Shown: positions 1 to 5,111 of the stretch, one piece after another
How the letters are laid out: the number at the start of each line of letters is the position of its first letter
Position numbering within the stretch: position 1 is the stretch's first letter
Assembly (NCBI GenBank): GCA_045653225.1
Contig: JAZOLP010000139.1
Span: 1-8,590 of the forward strand
Length of the DNA: 8,590 bases
Source: UBA1737 sp045653225
Lineage (GTDB): Bacteria > Bacillota_I > Bacilli_A > ML615J-28 > CAG-313
Direction of reading: 5' to 3'
The notes under the pieces: generated by a model
What the model saw: only the letters and a program-made list of their open reading frames with translations
Told to the model about the DNA's origin: nothing
Databases searched by the model: none
Position numbers and translations under genes: made by a program

Positions 1-115
1 ACAAATAATCTTCAAAACAAAAAAATAAAAATAAAACTAAAGAAATAAAATTGTTTACAACATAATATATATTAAAGTAATGAAATTTAAATAACATATA
101 AAATATGAAATTAAG

Positions 116-406
116 TCAAATTATACTCACACTATATATTATGTATATAAGTTTATTCTTCTGTTTTAAACTATTAAACAAAATAACAACAAAAAATATT
201 ACTACTTCTAAAAACAATAAAGATAATATATACATTTGATTGAATATAAGAACACTTACTGTAGAACCAATCATTATTAAAACTAAACTTTTAATATCCT
301 TTTTTGCAAAATAAAAATAAATTGGAATTAAAAATATAAATCCAATATTATAAAATAATGTAAACCCTAACCCAAACCCAATAATAAATAAATTAATTTT
401 TTTCAT
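116..406 (-). CDS. Small hydrophobic membrane protein, unknown function
   Basis: This 96-residue protein is not recognised. It is strongly hydrophobic: likely membrane segments lie at about residues 5-33 (one long or two short), 40-57 and 60-79, and another begins near 86 and runs into the C-terminus. Lys-rich patches at 35-39 and 81-85 probably mark cytoplasmic loops. The ATG start is supported by a strong ribosome binding site (AAAGGGGG, 4 bases upstream). The gene ends at TGA inside what looks like a further membrane helix, and the same frame stays open for 38 codons to the window edge, so the protein may be shortened. T-rich DNA encodes Phe, Leu and Ile by default, so hydrophobicity alone is weak evidence; the ribosome binding site is the main support. 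It lies downstream of the terminator of the parA operon and is probably transcribed separately. Confidence 0.6.
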   Translation of the reverse strand: MKKINLFIIGFGLGFTLFYNIGFIFLIPIYFYFAKKDIKSLVLIMIGSTVSVLIFNQMYILSLLFLEVVIFFVVILFNSLKQKNKLIYIIYSVSII

Positions 407-431
407 ATTTCCCCCTTTATCATGAATATAA

Positions 432-460
432 TACTAAATGATTTTAATAAAAAACAGCAA
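432..460 (-). promoter_or_regulatory. Weak candidate promoter for the small membrane gene
   Basis: Reading the minus strand, TTGCTG (455-460) is followed after 18 bases by TAGTAT (431-436), a 4/6 and 4/6 match to the sigma-A consensus. A start of transcription about 7 bases further on would leave a leader of roughly 20 bases before the ATG at 406. The -35 overlaps the T-tract of the preceding terminator. The match is modest. Confidence 0.3.
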
Positions 461-492
461 AAAAAGTAGAAGAAATCATTCTTCTACTTTTT
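461..492 (-). terminator. Intrinsic terminator of the mnmG-rsmG-parA operon
   Basis: Two 12-base arms (461-472 and 481-492) pair perfectly around an 8-base loop. On the minus strand the GC-bearing core GTAGAAG/CTTCTAC is followed by seven T, as in a Rho-independent terminator. The 5' arm is made by the last codons of the DUF951 gene, and its TGA stop (476-478) lies in the loop. The plus strand also carries T after the stem, so the hairpin could act both ways, although no plus-strand gene ends here. Confidence 0.85.
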
Positions 493-679
493 GTTCAATT
501 ATTTTTTTAATTCTTTTTGTAACATCCAATCTTGAAATCATAATAACTCTTTTACAAGTTTCACATTCTAATTTAAAATCAATTCCAATTCTTAAGACTT
601 TCCAAGTTTTTCCTCCACAAGGATGTTGCTTTTTAAATTCAATAATGCTATCTATTTTTACTTGCGAAATATCAATCAT
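476..679 (-). CDS. DUF951 family small Cys-containing protein
   Basis: This 67-residue protein matches the DUF951 family, small proteins common in Bacillota (the B. subtilis member is YyzM, encoded near parB and ychF). Family hallmarks are visible: the CGG motif with Cys21, the following Trp26, and a CETC pair (Cys39, Cys42), which together with His19 suggest a zinc-binding fold; the biochemical function is unknown. I chose the ATG at 677-679 over an in-frame GTG at 686-688 because that GTG is part of the ribosome binding site AGGTGG (685-690), five bases before the ATG. The gene overlaps the end of parA by 8 bases (parA TGA at 672-674), so it is probably translationally coupled. It is the last gene of the operon, and its 3' end forms half of the terminator hairpin. 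Confidence 0.88.
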   Translation of the reverse strand: MIDISQVKIDSIIEFKKQHPCGGKTWKVLRIGIDFKLECETCKRVIMISRLDVTKRIKKIIEQKVEE

Positions 680-1433
680 TTTTACCACCTAAAATTTCTA
701 ACGCTAAGGCTTTATATTCTTTAGCACCTCTTGAGTTAATTGAATACTCTAATAAACTTTTACCTACAGATGGAGCAATTTGAATATGAGTAGAATAAGT
801 TATTACTGTTTTAAAAATTTTATTAGGGAACAAAAATTTAACTTTATCTACAATATCATAACCAACAGTTGTTCTATTATCTAATTTAGTAATTAGAATT
901 CCTTCAATTTCGATGTCTTTTTCATTTTGAACTTTATCAATTTTATTTATCATTTGAGTTAAAGCATCATATGCATAAAAACTACATTCAACAGGTATTA
1001 ATACGGAATCACTAGCGTATAAAGCATTATCTACTATTAACCCTAAAGAAGGAGGACAATCAATTAAAATATAATCATAATCTTGTTTAATCTTCTTAAG
1101 TTTTTGTGATAATAAATATTCTTTATTTTCAATAGTATATAATGATTCTTCTACACTTGCTAACTTAATTGTTGAAGGAATAATGTCTAAATTATGAATT
1201 GAAGTTTTCTTTATAGCTTTAGTTAATAGACCAATATGAGTAAAAAAATCAGCCATATCAAACAAAATATCCTCACGATTAATTCCTAGTCCTTTAGTCG
1301 CATTAGCTTGCTGATCAAAGTCAACAATCAAAACTTTTTGATTTTCAAATGCTAATGCAGCACCTAAATTAATAGTTGTTGTTGTCTTACCAACACCACC
1401 TTTTTGGTTAACTATCGAAATTATTTTTCCCAT
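672..1433 (-). CDS. parA: ParA/Soj chromosome-partitioning ATPase
   Basis: This protein is 253 residues, the same length as I recall for B. subtilis Soj, and collinear with it. ParA ATPases dimerise with ATP on nucleoid DNA and, with ParB bound at parS, move or position origins; in Bacillota they also act on DnaA. The deviant Walker A motif KGGVGKTT has signature Lys11 and P-loop Lys16, Walker A' is DFDQQANAT with Asp38 and Asp40, and Walker B is ILIDCPPS with Asp125. The start is the ATG at 1431-1433, preceded by AAAGGA six bases away; the frame is open 36 codons further upstream but that stretch overlaps rsmG. Two departures stand out: Gln41 replaces the near-universal Pro, and the segment equivalent to PRNVRLSEAPS in Soj reads TYSTHIQIAPS, losing the basic residue equivalent to Arg218. 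The residue equivalent to Arg189 is kept (Arg187). No parB follows; the next gene overlaps and encodes DUF951. Confidence 0.95.
   Translation of the reverse strand: MGKIISIVNQKGGVGKTTTTINLGAALAFENQKVLIVDFDQQANATKGLGINREDILFDMADFFTHIGLLTKAIKKTSIHNLDIIPSTIKLASVEESLYTIENKEYLLSQKLKKIKQDYDYILIDCPPSLGLIVDNALYASDSVLIPVECSFYAYDALTQMINKIDKVQNEKDIEIEGILITKLDNRTTVGYDIVDKVKFLFPNKIFKTVITYSTHIQIAPSVGKSLLEYSINSRGAKEYKALALEILGGKND
685..690 (-). promoter_or_regulatory. Ribosome binding site fixing the DUF951 start
   Basis: AGGTGG on the minus strand, five bases from the ATG at 677-679. The GTG inside it is in frame with the gene and could be mistaken for the start. The site lies within the last codons of parA. 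Confidence 0.75.
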
Positions 1434-1439
1434 TTTAAG

Positions 1440-1445
1440 TCCTTT
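1440..1445 (-). promoter_or_regulatory. Ribosome binding site fixing the parA start
   Basis: AAAGGA on the minus strand, six bases before the ATG at 1431-1433, within the 13-base gap after the rsmG stop. It decides against the longer open frame that would begin inside rsmG. Confidence 0.8.
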
Positions 1446-1446
1446 C

Positions 1447-2154
1447 TTATAACGGATTTTTCTTGATTTTTGAATAAATTCTCGGATAAACAACTGGAGT
1501 TTTATCATATTTATTATATGATAAAATAGCTCTTTCACCATAATTCATTGGTAAATTAAATATATTTTTTTCTTTAATTTTAATCTTTAATTTACTAACA
1601 GCATGACATGCATTATCAATTTCTTCTTGATATGATGAACCTTTTAAAGCAACAAAAAGTCCATTAATTTTTACAAAAGGAGTACAAATTTCAGCCAAAA
1701 TATTTAATGAAGCTACAGCTCTTGCAGTAACTATATCAAAAGATTCTCTTAAATCTTTTACTGCAATTTCTGCTCTTTCATTCATAACATATATATTTTC
1801 TAAACTTAATTCATCGATAACGCTTTGTAAAAATTTACATCTTTTAGCAATAGGTTCAATCAAAGTCACCTTTAAATTAGGATAAACAATTTTTAACACA
1901 AGTCCAGGAAATCCTGCTCCTGTTCCAATATCAGCAATAGATAAATTACCATTTAAATCAACGACTTTTGACATTAATAAACTATCATAAAAATGTTTAA
2001 TATATGATTCTTCAAGACCAACAATTGTTGTTAAATTCATCACTTTTGATGATTCAACTAACATATTATAATATATAAATAAAGATTCTAATATATTCGA
2101 ATCATTGATATGAAATTCATCTGATAATAATTTTTCTAACTCTAATCTGTTCAT
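1447..2154 (-). CDS. rsmG: 16S rRNA (guanine527-N7)-methyltransferase RsmG
   Basis: RsmG (GidB) uses S-adenosylmethionine to methylate N7 of G527 in the 530 loop of 16S rRNA; in many bacteria its loss gives low-level streptomycin resistance. The 235-residue length is normal. Visible family features are the N-terminal helical part ending in MNLT (39-42), the SAM-binding loop DIGTGAGFPG (75-84), acidic Glu100 after the second strand (TLIEP), and the TARAVA segment with a following LKGS motif. The start ATG overlaps the mnmG stop in an ATGA arrangement (2151-2154). Only a purine-rich GAAGAAG lies upstream, without a GG core, so translation probably relies on coupling to mnmG. It sits in the usual place, directly after mnmG and before parA. 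Confidence 0.96.
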   Translation of the reverse strand: MNRLELEKLLSDEFHINDSNILESLFIYYNMLVESSKVMNLTTIVGLEESYIKHFYDSLLMSKVVDLNGNLSIADIGTGAGFPGLVLKIVYPNLKVTLIEPIAKRCKFLQSVIDELSLENIYVMNERAEIAVKDLRESFDIVTARAVASLNILAEICTPFVKINGLFVALKGSSYQEEIDNACHAVSKLKIKIKEKNIFNLPMNYGERAILSYNKYDKTPVVYPRIYSKIKKNPL

Positions 2155-4055
2155 TTTCTTCTTCTACTTTCTAGATAAACTAATAAAATAGATATATCCG
2201 CGGGATTAACACCACTTATTCTATTAGCTTGAGCTATAGTTAAAGGTTTAACTTGTTTTAACTTTTCTCTTGCTTCACTAGCAAGATTAGGTATTTCATC
2301 ATAATTTAAGTCAGAAGGAATATTGTATGATTCTAATTTTAAAACTCTCTTTGCTTCTTTGTAAGCCTTATCAATATACCCTTGATATTTAATTTCAATG
2401 TTGATCTGATCATCATTAGGATATTGAAGTGGATTATCTAAATTACACATTTTTACAATATCTTTATAATTTACTTCAGGTCTTTTCATTAAATCTTTCG
2501 CAGTAATACCATCTTTTAATATTGGAGAATTAATAGACTCTAAATATTCATTAATTTCTTTTTTTGGAGTAAGTCTTAAACCCTCTAAACGAATTTTCTC
2601 ATTTTTTATAGCTTCAATTTTGTTTAAAAATTTATTATAACGTTCATCACTAATTAATCCAACACGTTTACCATATTCAGTACATCTTTGATCAGCATTA
2701 TCATGTCTTAATAATAATCTATATTCCGCTCTAGAAGTTAACATTCTATAAGGATCAATAACTCCTTTAGTAACTAAATCATCAATTAAAACACCAATAT
2801 ATGCTTCATCACGTTTTAAAACAATCGGTTCAATGCCTCTTACTTTACAACTAGCATTTATACCGGCAATGATACCTTGTGCTGCAGCTTCTTCATAGCC
2901 ACTAGTACCATTAACTTGACCACCAAAAAATAGCCCATTAACTAATTTAGATTCAAGAGTAGGGTACAATTGCATTGGATTAATTGCATCGTATTCTATT
3001 GCATAAGCATATTTTGCAATTTTAGCATTCTTAAAACCAGGTAATGTTTTAATCATTTCCTCTTGAACTTCGTGAGGCATAGAAGTAGAAAAACCTTGAA
3101 TATATGTTTCATTTAAAGATAAACTTTCTGGTTCAAGGAAAATTTGATGTCGTTCTTTATCTCTAAATCTTTCTAACTTGGTTTCAATTGAAGGACAATA
3201 TCTAGGGCCAGCACCAGTTACTAATCCTGAATACATACTCGATTCATTCATATGTTCCCATATTACTTTATGCGTTTCTTCATTTGTCCAAATTAGATAA
3301 CAAGGAATTTGTTCTGAGAATGGTCTAACATCACTAGGATTTGTCTCATAACTGAATGTTAAAGGTAAATTAGTGCCTTCTTCTAAAACTGACTGTGAAA
3401 AATCAATAGTATCAGTATAAATTCTAGGAGGAGTCCCTGTTTTTAATCTTAATAACTCAAAGCCTAATTCCCTTAAAGAATCAGATAATCCATAGTTTGT
3501 GTTTTCTCCATCTGGACCGGAAGGTTCAGAATGATTTCCCCACATGATACATGACGAAAGATATGTACCAGTTGTAATAATTACTGTTTTGCCTAAAATT
3601 CTATTTCCGTCTTCTAATTTAACACCTTTAATAACATTATTATCTACAATTAAACTATCTACTAATGATATATATATATCTAAATTTTCTTGTTCTGAAC
3701 ATACTTTTTGCATGTATTTGGCATATTCAATTTTATCTGATTGAACACGCATTGCCCAAACAGCAGGACCTTTTGAAAGATTTAACATTTTGATTTGTAG
3801 AGCAGTTAAATCAGCTGTTTTTGCCATTTGTCCTCCTAAAGCATCAATTTCTCTTACTAAGATCCCTTTAGCAGGACCTCCAACTGAAGGATTACATGGC
3901 ATGTTTCCGATACGTTCAAATGAGCCACAAACCATTAATGTTTTTAAACCAATTCTTGCAGGCGCTAAAGCAGCTTCAATTCCAGCATGCCCTCCACCAA
4001 CAACAATAACGTCATAAGACTCATATAATTGTTTAATATCTAAAATTCGTCCCAT
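2151..4055 (-). CDS. mnmG: tRNA U34 carboxymethylaminomethyl modification enzyme MnmG (GidA)
   Basis: MnmG is the FAD- and NADH-dependent partner of the GTPase MnmE. Together they use methylenetetrahydrofolate and glycine or ammonium to modify the wobble uridine of tRNAs reading NNA/NNG codons, a heavily used set in an AT-rich genome. At 634 residues it has the full family length. Visible motifs are the FAD-binding GGGHAG (20-25), the NMPCNPSVGG block with Cys54, LKTGTPPRI (204-212), and RYCPSIE with Cys287; Cys54 and Cys287 correspond to the two conserved cysteines (47 and 277) of the E. coli enzyme. The C-terminal helical domain that contacts MnmE is intact and ends in a basic tail. The ATG is preceded by AGGAG five bases upstream. 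The gene follows the zinc-ribbon gene by 8 bases and overlaps rsmG by 4. mnmE, usually just upstream, is absent from this window. Confidence 0.97.
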   Translation of the reverse strand: MGRILDIKQLYESYDVIVVGGGHAGIEAALAPARIGLKTLMVCGSFERIGNMPCNPSVGGPAKGILVREIDALGGQMAKTADLTALQIKMLNLSKGPAVWAMRVQSDKIEYAKYMQKVCSEQENLDIYISLVDSLIVDNNVIKGVKLEDGNRILGKTVIITTGTYLSSCIMWGNHSEPSGPDGENTNYGLSDSLRELGFELLRLKTGTPPRIYTDTIDFSQSVLEEGTNLPLTFSYETNPSDVRPFSEQIPCYLIWTNEETHKVIWEHMNESSMYSGLVTGAGPRYCPSIETKLERFRDKERHQIFLEPESLSLNETYIQGFSTSMPHEVQEEMIKTLPGFKNAKIAKYAYAIEYDAINPMQLYPTLESKLVNGLFFGGQVNGTSGYEEAAAQGIIAGINASCKVRGIEPIVLKRDEAYIGVLIDDLVTKGVIDPYRMLTSRAEYRLLLRHDNADQRCTEYGKRVGLISDERYNKFLNKIEAIKNEKIRLEGLRLTPKKEINEYLESINSPILKDGITAKDLMKRPEVNYKDIVKMCNLDNPLQYPNDDQINIEIKYQGYIDKAYKEAKRVLKLESYNIPSDLNYDEIPNLASEAREKLKQVKPLTIAQANRISGVNPADISILLVYLESRRRK

Positions 4056-4060
4056 ATAAA

Positions 4061-4066
4061 CTCCTA
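4061..4066 (-). promoter_or_regulatory. mnmG ribosome binding site merged with upstream stop codon
   Basis: On the minus strand TAGGAG contains both the TAG stop of the zinc-ribbon gene (4064-4066) and the AGGAG ribosome binding site of mnmG, five bases before its ATG. Terminating ribosomes therefore occupy the mnmG start region, which suggests coupled translation. Confidence 0.75.
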
Positions 4067-4291
4067 GCTTTTAAGAATATACGCAATTACAACAACAGCA
4101 ATAATAGCTAATACACCAAGTGAAATTCCAATTAATTTAGTAAGAGCTTTTTTAAATTTATTTTGTTTTTCAATTTTCTTTTTAAATTGAATTTCTTTTC
4201 TTCTTTCTTCCGTCATTGGAATTTCATGCATACAAAAATCGCATGTTAAAGCATCATAATTATTTTCTGAATGACAATGTGGACATAACAT
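4064..4291 (-). CDS. Zinc-ribbon protein with a C-terminal membrane anchor
   Basis: A 75-residue protein with an N-terminal zinc ribbon (CPHC at 3-6 and CDFC at 17-20), a highly charged Lys/Glu helix at about 26-50, and one hydrophobic segment at about 51-72 followed by a two-residue polar tail (KS). This predicts a cytoplasmic zinc ribbon anchored to the membrane by its C-terminus. I do not recognise a characterised family; short zinc-ribbon membrane proteins are common and mostly unstudied in Bacillota. The ATG at 4289-4291 is preferred over an in-frame GTG at 4298-4300 because the GTG is part of the ribosome binding site AGGTGA (4297-4302), five bases from the ATG. It is the first gene of the operon, with a promoter just upstream, and takes the place mnmE often has before mnmG. 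Whether it works with MnmG is unknown. Confidence 0.8.
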   Translation of the reverse strand: MLCPHCHSENNYDALTCDFCMHEIPMTEERRKEIQFKKKIEKQNKFKKALTKLIGISLGVLAIIAVVVIAYILKS

Positions 4292-4296
4292 AAAAA

Positions 4297-4302
4297 TCAC
4301 CT
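4297..4302 (-). promoter_or_regulatory. Ribosome binding site fixing the zinc-ribbon gene start
   Basis: AGGTGA within AAAAAGGTGA on the minus strand, five T before the ATG at 4289-4291. The GTG inside it is in frame and would add three residues if wrongly taken as the start. Confidence 0.7.
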
Positions 4303-4322
4303 TTTTCTATAAATATATATAT

Positions 4323-4351
4323 ATTTTATCATATTTCAAAGAAAAAGTAAA
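4323..4351 (-). promoter_or_regulatory. Sigma-A-type promoter of the mnmG-rsmG-parA operon
   Basis: On the minus strand TTTACT (4346-4351) and TAAAAT (4323-4328) are separated by exactly 17 bases, matching the consensus at 4/6 and 5/6 positions. An alternating AT run follows the -10 directly. A transcript starting near 4316 would have a leader of about 25 bases, too short for a riboswitch. Confidence 0.65.
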
Positions 4352-4371
4352 ATTTCTTACCTAAAAATAAA

Positions 4372-4393
4372 AAGAAGTCTAAAAAGACTTCTT
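4372..4393 (-). terminator. Intrinsic terminator of pduL
   Basis: Perfect 9-base arms AAGAAGTCT (4372-4380) and AGACTTCTT (4385-4393) enclose a 4-base loop. On the minus strand the stem is followed by TTTATTTTT. It begins 5 bases after the pduL stop and lies upstream of the promoter for the next operon, so the two units are insulated. Confidence 0.88.
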
Positions 4394-4398
4394 AATTA

Positions 4399-4974
4399 TT
4401 ATTTTACAATTTCACCCATAACACCTGGAACCATACCAGCTGCATTAGATTCATCAGTATCGATATGCATAGCTAATGCATATGAATCATGAACACGTAC
4501 AACTACATCACCAAAAATTAGACTTCTTTCAGGAGTGTTTACTTTAACGTTAACGATTTCTTTATCAACTACACCAAGTTCAGCAGCATCTGCAACAGTA
4601 GCATGAATATGTCTTTTTGCAACAATAACACCTTTTTCAAGAGTTACTTCGCCAGCAGGGCCTACTAATGTACAAGATGGAGTACCATCTAAAACACCAG
4701 ATTCACGAACAGCAATACCTAAACCGATGCTACGAGCATCAGTAGCAGATAATTCAACTTGACTTTCCTTTCTGAAAGGGCCAAGAATTGATACACCTGG
4801 AAGATCTTTTTTAGTACCTTTAACAGTTACTCTTTCTTCACAAGCATATTGACCAGGTTGAGATAAATCTTTTTTCTTAGTTAGAGTTGCATTTTCACCA
4901 AATAATACTTTAAAATCAGCTTCAGATAAATGACAATGACGAGCTGAAGTTTCAACAATAAATGTTTTAGCCAT
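4399..4974 (-). CDS. pduL: PduL-type phosphate acyltransferase (phosphotransacylase)
   Basis: PduL proteins exchange CoA and phosphate between acyl-CoA and acyl-phosphate (propanoyl or acetyl), using bound metal and a fold unrelated to the classical Pta. The 191-residue protein shows both PduL repeats: SARHCHLS (His13, His15) in the first and AKRHIHATV (His122, His124) in the second, plus a later HIDTDE block (His170) and the linker RESGVLDGTP; the paired histidines match the family's metal site. The protein starts directly at the catalytic domain, without the N-terminal extension that targets PduL into bacterial microcompartments. This, and the absence of shell genes nearby, suggests a cytosolic enzyme supplying acetyl-phosphate for acetate kinase and ATP; acholeplasmas and phytoplasmas are known to use a PduL-like enzyme in place of Pta. 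The ribosome binding site AGAGG (4986-4990) is 11 bases from the ATG, rather far. The gene appears less AT-rich than its neighbours, consistent with high expression. Confidence 0.93.
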   Translation of the reverse strand: MAKTFIVETSARHCHLSEADFKVLFGENATLTKKKDLSQPGQYACEERVTVKGTKKDLPGVSILGPFRKESQVELSATDARSIGLGIAVRESGVLDGTPSCTLVGPAGEVTLEKGVIVAKRHIHATVADAAELGVVDKEIVNVKVNTPERSLIFGDVVVRVHDSYALAMHIDTDESNAAGMVPGVMGEIVK

Positions 4975-5010
4975 AATAAATAATACCTCTTTCTTTTTTT
5001 ATACATATAT

Positions 5011-5039
5011 ATTATAACAAAAAAAATAGATTTGGTCAA
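5011..5039 (-). promoter_or_regulatory. Strong sigma-A-type promoter of pduL
   Basis: On the minus strand TTGACC (5034-5039) and a perfect TATAAT (5011-5016) are spaced by exactly 17 bases, and an ATATAT run follows. The -35 matches 5/6 positions. Transcription would start near 5004, giving a leader of about 30 bases. It is the best promoter in the window, fitting a highly expressed central-metabolism gene. Confidence 0.85.
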
Positions 5040-5058
5040 AAGTTAAAGCCTAAAAAAA

Positions 5059-5087
5059 TTGCAAAAACTAAGGTTTTATAGTATAAT
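5059..5087 (+). promoter_or_regulatory. Sigma-A-type promoter of rimO
   Basis: TTGCAA (5059-5064) and a perfect TATAAT (5082-5087) are spaced by exactly 17 bases, followed by an ATATATA run. The leader to the ATG at 5112 is under 20 bases. The promoter is back to back with that of pduL, with 19 bases between the two -35 boxes. Confidence 0.78.
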
Positions 5088-5111
5088 ATATATAAAGAAA
5101 GAGAGAATAAC

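Larger units (their letters stand above)
461..4351 (-). other. Five-gene operon: zinc ribbon, mnmG, rsmG, parA, DUF951
   Basis: The unit runs from the promoter at 4323-4351 to the hairpin at 461-492. Junctions are 8 bases (zinc ribbon to mnmG), a 4-base overlap (mnmG to rsmG), 13 bases (rsmG to parA) and an 8-base overlap (parA to DUF951). I saw no promoter or terminator inside it. It joins tRNA and rRNA modification with chromosome segregation, as in the origin-proximal cluster of many Bacillota. Confidence 0.8.

Noticed and set aside
41..75. Plus-strand promoter with CATAAT followed by an AT run
   Set aside because: No -35 box at a suitable distance and no plus-strand gene downstream.
438..692. 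Plus-strand open frame of 84 codons
   Set aside because: It is antisense to the DUF951 gene, which has a family match and its own ribosome binding site, and it includes the terminator hairpin.
1434..1541. Longer ParA with a 36-residue N-terminal extension
   Set aside because: The extension overlaps the rsmG C-terminus, and the ATG at 1431-1433 has a good ribosome binding site and matches the Soj N-terminus.
3544..4017. Two plus-strand open frames within mnmG
   Set aside because: They are shadows of the conserved FAD-binding part of mnmG, with no ribosome binding site or family resemblance.
116..4055. TGA read as tryptophan (Mycoplasma code)
   Set aside because: TGA ends parA, mnmG and the DUF951 gene at positions fixed by overlaps and by a terminator, and the conserved tryptophans checked are encoded by TGG.
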